In this document: positions 6,397 to 9,215 of the stretch, piece after piece
Position numbering within the stretch: position 1 is the stretch's first letter
How the letters are laid out: each line of letters opens with the position of its first letter
NCBI GenBank assembly: GCA_947165745.1
Contig: CAMVBO010000043.1
Span: 1 to 9,215 of the forward strand
Origin: an uncultured Clostridia bacterium
GTDB lineage: Bacteria; Bacillota_A; Clostridia; Christensenellales; Aristaeellaceae
DNA: 9,215 bases
Reading direction: 5' to 3'
Position numbers and translations under genes: made by a program
Notes under the pieces: model-generated
Told to the model about the DNA's origin: nothing
The model's database searches: none
Seen by the model: only the letters and a program-made list of their open reading frames with translations

Positions 6397-7581
6397 GCTG
6401 ACGATCCTGTCCATGTTTCCCGCGTCGATCTCCACGCCCAGGAACCGGGCGAAGCGGTTGAGCGCGGCTTCCACGGCAGCGAGCAGCGTGGCGCTCACCC
6501 GAACGCCGTCCTCCCACCACCAGGCCTTGACTCTGACGCAGCCCGCCTTGCCCACGGGCTCCGGCTCGAAGCGGGCGACGAAGCGGCTGCCGTAGAGCAC
6601 CGGCAGCACGTAATAGCCGTATTCCCGCTTCACCACGGGGGTGTACACCTCCCAGCGATAGCGGAAGCCGAACAGCGCCTGGATCATGTCACGGTCCCAC
6701 ATCAGGTTGTCCAGCGGCGCGAGGAATCGGCACGCGGGGCGGCGGTTCGCGCCATCGGCAGCCCGGACGACCTGAGGCAGGGCGTAAAACTTCGCCCGCT
6801 GTCCCTCGACGCGGCAGGGGATGATCTCGCCCCGGTCGGAAAGTCGCTTGAGCGCCGCCTTGCGGGCGCTGTCGTCCCCGACCACATAGCCCTGCCAGGC
6901 GCCGCCGCGCTTGTCCCACAGGAGGCCCACGCAGCCCAGCCTGCGCTTTACGTACCAGTCCTCAAAGGCCTGCCTGTCCCGCGCCACTGGCGCGAGGCAA
7001 TCCGCCGGCAGCACCCGTTCCGTCAAGTCGAAGCGCCGCTGGGTGCCCGCCTTGTCCGCCACGCACAGTCGTCCCGCGGCGAACAGGTACTCGATGGCAG
7101 CGCCGGAAGGCCGTCTGGGGCCCCAGCCGAAGTCCCTGGATTCGCCGATGGGAATGTCCGACAGCGACGAAGGCCCGCGCTCCTTGATGATTTCGAGGAT
7201 GTCGTCCAGCATGTCGAAGGCCTCGCCCTGGCCCCGGCCCTCCATCCAGCGCCGACCGTCCGCCGAGCGCATGGCGCGCACCGGGGCGAAGCCGGGAAAG
7301 TCCCGGGCGGTGTAGACGCACATCTCCTTGTCGAAGCCGTCCACCAGGTGCCGCTCCTCATAGAGCAGCTTGCGAAGGTAATCGGGCCTATAGCCCCGCA
7401 CGCGCGCCTGGAGCACCAGGTCGGGGTTGCGCCCGGCCACGTTCAGCGGGTCGAACTGGATGGTGCCCAGCCGGTCCATGACGGCGCGCGCGCCGTCGAT
7501 GCCGCGAAAGCCGTCCGCGCCGTCCAGGTTGTGCCAGCGCACCAGCGCCTCCCGGGCCTGTCGGTTGGTAAGGGTCAGCAT
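6376..7581 (-). CDS. YcaQ-like winged-helix DNA glycosylase (HTH_42 superfamily)
   Basis: This 401-residue protein closely matches the length of E. coli YcaQ (about 410). That family removes alkylated bases and unhooks interstrand DNA crosslinks. Evidence: near the N-terminus, LGTIQFDPLNVAGRNPDLVL (38-57) carries the Q-hydrophobic-D motif (Q42-F43-D44), the catalytic signature of the YcaQ-like branch as opposed to Q-x-Q in the AlkZ-like branch. Later stretches are FLAPLDNLMWDRD (286-298), LFGFRYRWEVYTP (303-315) and KREYGYYVLPVLYG (318-331), all hallmark segments of the family. The ATG at 7581 has AAAGGA (7597-7592) ten bases before it, a modest ribosome site. It stands divergent from dinB across 210 bp and ends in its own terminator, so it is probably monocistronic. 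The family and motif are seen directly; crosslink repair in this organism is inferred. Many relatives are annotated only as winged-helix DNA-binding domain protein. Confidence 0.88.
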   Translation of the reverse strand: MLTLTNRQAREALVRWHNLDGADGFRGIDGARAVMDRLGTIQFDPLNVAGRNPDLVLQARVRGYRPDYLRKLLYEERHLVDGFDKEMCVYTARDFPGFAPVRAMRSADGRRWMEGRGQGEAFDMLDDILEIIKERGPSSLSDIPIGESRDFGWGPRRPSGAAIEYLFAAGRLCVADKAGTQRRFDLTERVLPADCLAPVARDRQAFEDWYVKRRLGCVGLLWDKRGGAWQGYVVGDDSARKAALKRLSDRGEIIPCRVEGQRAKFYALPQVVRAADGANRRPACRFLAPLDNLMWDRDMIQALFGFRYRWEVYTPVVKREYGYYVLPVLYGSRFVARFEPEPVGKAGCVRVKAWWWEDGVRVSATLLAAVEAALNRFARFLGVEIDAGNMDRIVSAARTRA

Positions 7582-7612
7582 GGGGCGTCAGTCCTTTCAT
7601 TCTGATGGAAAC

Positions 7613-7641
7613 AGTATATCATAAAACCGCGCGCAGATAAA
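7613..7641 (-). promoter_or_regulatory. Weak candidate promoter of the YcaQ-like gene
   Basis: On the minus strand a -10-like TATACT (7618-7613, 5/6) follows TTTATC (7641-7636, only 3/6) at a 17-base spacing. Transcription would start near 7606, leaving about 25 bases before the ATG at 7581, enough to include the AAAGGA site. An overlapping TATGAT (7623-7618) could be the -10 instead. No LexA box lies at this end of the divergent region. Only position and partial matches support this. Confidence 0.3.
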
Positions 7642-7711
7642 GCGGCACATTCATACGCGGCGACGGGTTTCGGGGGCCGCCCGCGTTTTATTTTTTTCAC
7701 ATCGTGTTCGA

Positions 7712-7740
7712 TTGAATTTTCCGGTGGAGCGAGCTATAAT
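7712..7740 (+). promoter_or_regulatory. Promoter of dinB
   Basis: A -35 TTGAAT (7712-7717, 4/6) and a perfect -10 TATAAT (7735-7740) are separated by exactly 17 bases. Transcription would begin near 7747, about 45 bases before the dinB ATG. A T-rich tract (7685-7697) lies roughly 50-62 bases upstream of that start, a position where UP elements act. The LexA box begins about six bases after the predicted start point. Confidence 0.75.
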
Positions 7741-7752
7741 AATCATGTAAAT

Positions 7753-7766
7753 CGAACAGATGTTCT
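7753..7766. promoter_or_regulatory. LexA (DinR-type) SOS operator
   Basis: The sequence CGAACAGATGTTCT fits the Gram-positive SOS box core GAAC-N4-GTTC exactly (GAAC 7754-7757, GTTC 7762-7765). The symmetry extends outward: AAATCGAAC on the left mirrors GTTCTATTT on the right with eight of nine positions matching (7749-7770). It lies between the dinB -10 and its start codon, where bound LexA would block transcription initiation. Y-family polymerase genes are classic SOS targets, so site type, position and gene agree. Confidence 0.85.
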
Positions 7767-7791
7767 ATTTATTGGAAGCGGGGCGAAACGG

Positions 7792-9024
7792 ATGCGGACG
7801 ATCCTGCACAGCGACCTGAACAATTTTTACGCCAGCGTGGAGTGCGTCTACGCGCCGGAGCTGAAAAAGGTGCCCATGGCGGTGTGCGGCGATCCCGAGG
7901 CGAGGCACGGCATCGTGCTGGCCAAGAACATGCTGGCCAAGGCCGCGGGCATCCAGACCGGCGAGGCCATCTGGCAGGCAAAACAGAAGTGCCCTGGGCT
8001 GGTGGTCATGCCGCCCAGCTACCGGCGCTACCAGCGCTTTTCCAAAATGATGAAGGAAATCTACGCCGACTACACCTTTCAGATCGAGCCCTTCGGCCTG
8101 GACGAATGCTGGCTGGATGTGACGGGGCACAATCGAAGCGGGCCGGAGATCGCCGACGAGCTGCGCCGGCGGGCCAGGGAGGAGCTGGGGCTCACGCTGT
8201 CGGTGGGCGTTTCCTTCAACAAGATCTTCGCCAAGCTGGGCAGCGACATGAAAAAGCCCGACGCGACCACCGTCATCACCCCTCAAAACTATCGGGAAGT
8301 AGTCTGGCCGCTGCCGGCGGCGGACCTGCTGTTCGTCGGCCCGGCCACCCGGCGCAAGCTGGTCAAGCGCAATCTGCGCACCATCGGCGACATCGCCCGC
8401 TGCGATCCAAACGCCTTGCGCGCGGCCCTGGGCAAGAACGGCGAGATGCTCTGGATCTTCGCCAACGGCCTGGACCGCACGCCGGTGATGGCGCTGGACG
8501 AGAGCGCGGCGGTCAAGTCCGTGGGCAACAGCACCACCACGCCGCGAGACATCATGGACGAGCAGGACGCCCACATGGTGCTGATGCTGCTGTCGGAAAG
8601 CGTGGCCGAGCGCCTGCGGGCGCAGGGGCTGCGCGGCCGGGTGGTGAACCTGTGGATGCGGGACTGCGCGCTCAACGGCTTCGGCGTGCAGCGCAAGCTG
8701 GCCTTCGCCACGGCGCTGGCATCCGAAATCTGCGGCTGCGCGCTGTCGCTGTTCCGGACCCACTACCGCTGGGAAAGGCCCATTCGCAGCCTGGGCGTCA
8801 GCGTTTCCGAACTGGAGTTTTCAAAGGGGGACGAGCAGCTTTCGATGTTTCCGGACACGGGCCGCCAGCGGCAATACGAGCTGGAGAACACGGTGGGGGA
8901 CATCCGCCGCCGATTCGGCCATTTCGCCATCCAGCGGGCCTGCCTGATCGGCTGCCGGGAATTCGGGGCCATCAATCCCAGGGACGACCACACGATCCAC
9001 CCGGTGGGGTGGAGAAACAGCTGA
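7792..9024 (+). CDS. dinB: DNA polymerase IV (Y-family translesion polymerase)
   Basis: This 410-residue error-prone polymerase copies past damaged bases. The palm begins with HSDLNNFYASVE (6-17): D8 is a metal ligand, and Y13 stands at the steric-gate position that excludes ribonucleotides. The second catalytic pair is D104-E105 in FGLDECWLDV (101-110), where most DinB proteins have SIDE rather than GLDE. SVGVSFNKIFAKLGSDMKKP (137-156) is the conserved palm segment, and a helix-hairpin-helix thumb lies near 179-203 (LLFVGPATRRKL). The little-finger domain spans about 241-345. A sliding-clamp motif QLSMF is at 349-353. It is followed by a 57-residue tail ending in HPVGW, a layout I know from Firmicutes UvrX/YqjW-type polymerases. 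The ATG has only a weak site (GGGG, 7780-7783, eight bases away). A good promoter and LexA box precede it, so SOS induction is expected. All catalytic residues are intact. Confidence 0.95.
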   Translation: MRTILHSDLNNFYASVECVYAPELKKVPMAVCGDPEARHGIVLAKNMLAKAAGIQTGEAIWQAKQKCPGLVVMPPSYRRYQRFSKMMKEIYADYTFQIEPFGLDECWLDVTGHNRSGPEIADELRRRAREELGLTLSVGVSFNKIFAKLGSDMKKPDATTVITPQNYREVVWPLPAADLLFVGPATRRKLVKRNLRTIGDIARCDPNALRAALGKNGEMLWIFANGLDRTPVMALDESAAVKSVGNSTTTPRDIMDEQDAHMVLMLLSESVAERLRAQGLRGRVVNLWMRDCALNGFGVQRKLAFATALASEICGCALSLFRTHYRWERPIRSLGVSVSELEFSKGDEQLSMFPDTGRQRQYELENTVGDIRRRFGHFAIQRACLIGCREFGAINPRDDHTIHPVGWRNS

Positions 9025-9066
9025 ACGCCTTTGGACGCGTCGCGCGGACGGCGGAAAAGGGCGTTC
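9023..9066 (+). repeat. Imperfect inverted repeat spanning the dinB stop and the following gap
   Basis: GAACGCC plus TTT (9023-9032) can pair with AAAGGGCGTTC (9056-9066), with one bulged G. The enclosed 23 bases include the self-complementary GACGCGTC (9034-9041). The left arm begins at the second base of the dinB stop codon, and the right arm ends two bases before the strong ribosome site of the next gene. No U-run follows, so it is not an intrinsic terminator. It may be a structured spacer or coincidental in GC-rich DNA. Confidence 0.4.
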
Positions 9067-9086
9067 GCAAAGGAGGAGGCATCATT

Positions 9087-9215
9087 ATGGCGCATCGGGC
9101 TTATGTGCGGGTGCTGGTGGACGTGGACGAGACCGGGAAGGTCTGTCCCAAGCGCATCTATTGGGAGGATGGGCGCAGCTTCGCGGTGGACCGGCTGCTG
9201 GACGCCCGCCTCGCC
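9087..9215 (+). CDS. Small conserved protein of unknown function downstream of dinB, 3' end cut by the window edge
   Basis: The first 43 codons are open to the edge. The ATG at 9087 is preceded at seven bases by AAAGGAGGAGG (9069-9079), the strongest ribosome site in the window, which supports a real gene. The protein starts MAHRAYVRVLVDVDETGKVC and continues with PKRIYWEDGRSFAVDRLLDA. This is an alternating, strand-rich pattern with a tryptophan-aspartate-glycine turn, suggesting a small beta-fold. I recall similar short proteins next to Y-family polymerase genes in Firmicutes, and the actinobacterial DUF6504 proteins occupy a comparable place, but I cannot assign a family with confidence. 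It starts 62 bp after dinB on the same strand with no terminator between, so it probably shares the LexA-controlled message. No catalytic motif is visible and no function is proposed. Confidence 0.8.
   Translation, partial: MAHRAYVRVLVDVDETGKVCPKRIYWEDGRSFAVDRLLDARLA

Noticed and set aside
7657..7697. GC-rich stem followed by a T-run as a plus-strand terminator
   Set aside because: Only a five-pair stem (GCGGC/GCCGC) with a 14-base loop forms, with intervening bases before the T-run. No plus-strand gene ends upstream.
7706..7710. Second LexA half-site GTTCG near the dinB -35
   Set aside because: There is no partner GAAC at the four-base spacing; a five-base half-site is expected by chance.
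7711..7724. Possible CodY box around AATTTTCCGG
   Set aside because: Only the left half resembles AATTTTC-type sites; the right half does not match.
7765..8763. 332-codon minus-strand frame opposite dinB
   Set aside because: It lies entirely within the DinB coding region, its product has biased composition, and it has no ribosome site or domain.

Overview
The window is a compact, GC-rich bacterial segment. Genes fill almost all of it, and the longest stretch without one is 210 bases (7582-7791). The evidence points to a Firmicutes-type organism, probably Clostridia. Start codons follow strong GGAGG ribosome sites, and the dinB promoter carries a Bacillus/Clostridium-type LexA box of the form GAAC-N4-GTTC. 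The Pol IV has the C-terminal form common in Firmicutes. The substrate-binding protein has a signal peptide ending in ALA/EE with no lipobox, and a TGTAGGGGCGGCG palindrome lies in the opp operon. I associate these last two features with some Clostridia such as the Christensenellales, but that is recollection and weak taxonomic evidence.

Region 1 (1-6310, minus strand) is one peptide-uptake operon read right to left: promoter near 6282-6310, oppA (binding protein), a 29-bp perfect palindrome, oppB and oppC (permeases), oppD and oppF (ATPases), then an M29-family aminopeptidase that runs off the left edge. Gaps are 12-30 bp, or a 4-bp ATGA overlap for D/F, except for 73 bp at the palindrome. 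The likely pathway is capture of extracellular peptides, ATP-driven import, and removal of N-terminal residues in the cytoplasm.

Region 2 (6358-7641, minus strand) is a YcaQ-like (HTH_42 superfamily) protein, a probable DNA glycosylase with a Q-F-D motif. It ends in a strong intrinsic terminator whose loop holds the stop codon, which insulates it from the opp promoter just downstream.

Region 3 (7712-9215, plus strand) is a Y-family DNA polymerase IV gene, dinB, transcribed divergently from the glycosylase gene. It has a good sigma-A-type promoter with a LexA operator just downstream of the -10. Next comes a small conserved protein of unknown function with a very strong ribosome site, cut by the right edge. 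Regions 2 and 3 together look like a DNA-damage repair and tolerance locus.

I saw no tRNA, rRNA, CRISPR array, insertion sequence or phage gene. The individual gene families are all known. The most interesting points are the SOS-controlled dinB with its uncharacterised small partner, the neighbouring crosslink-repair-type glycosylase, and the palindrome between oppA and oppB.
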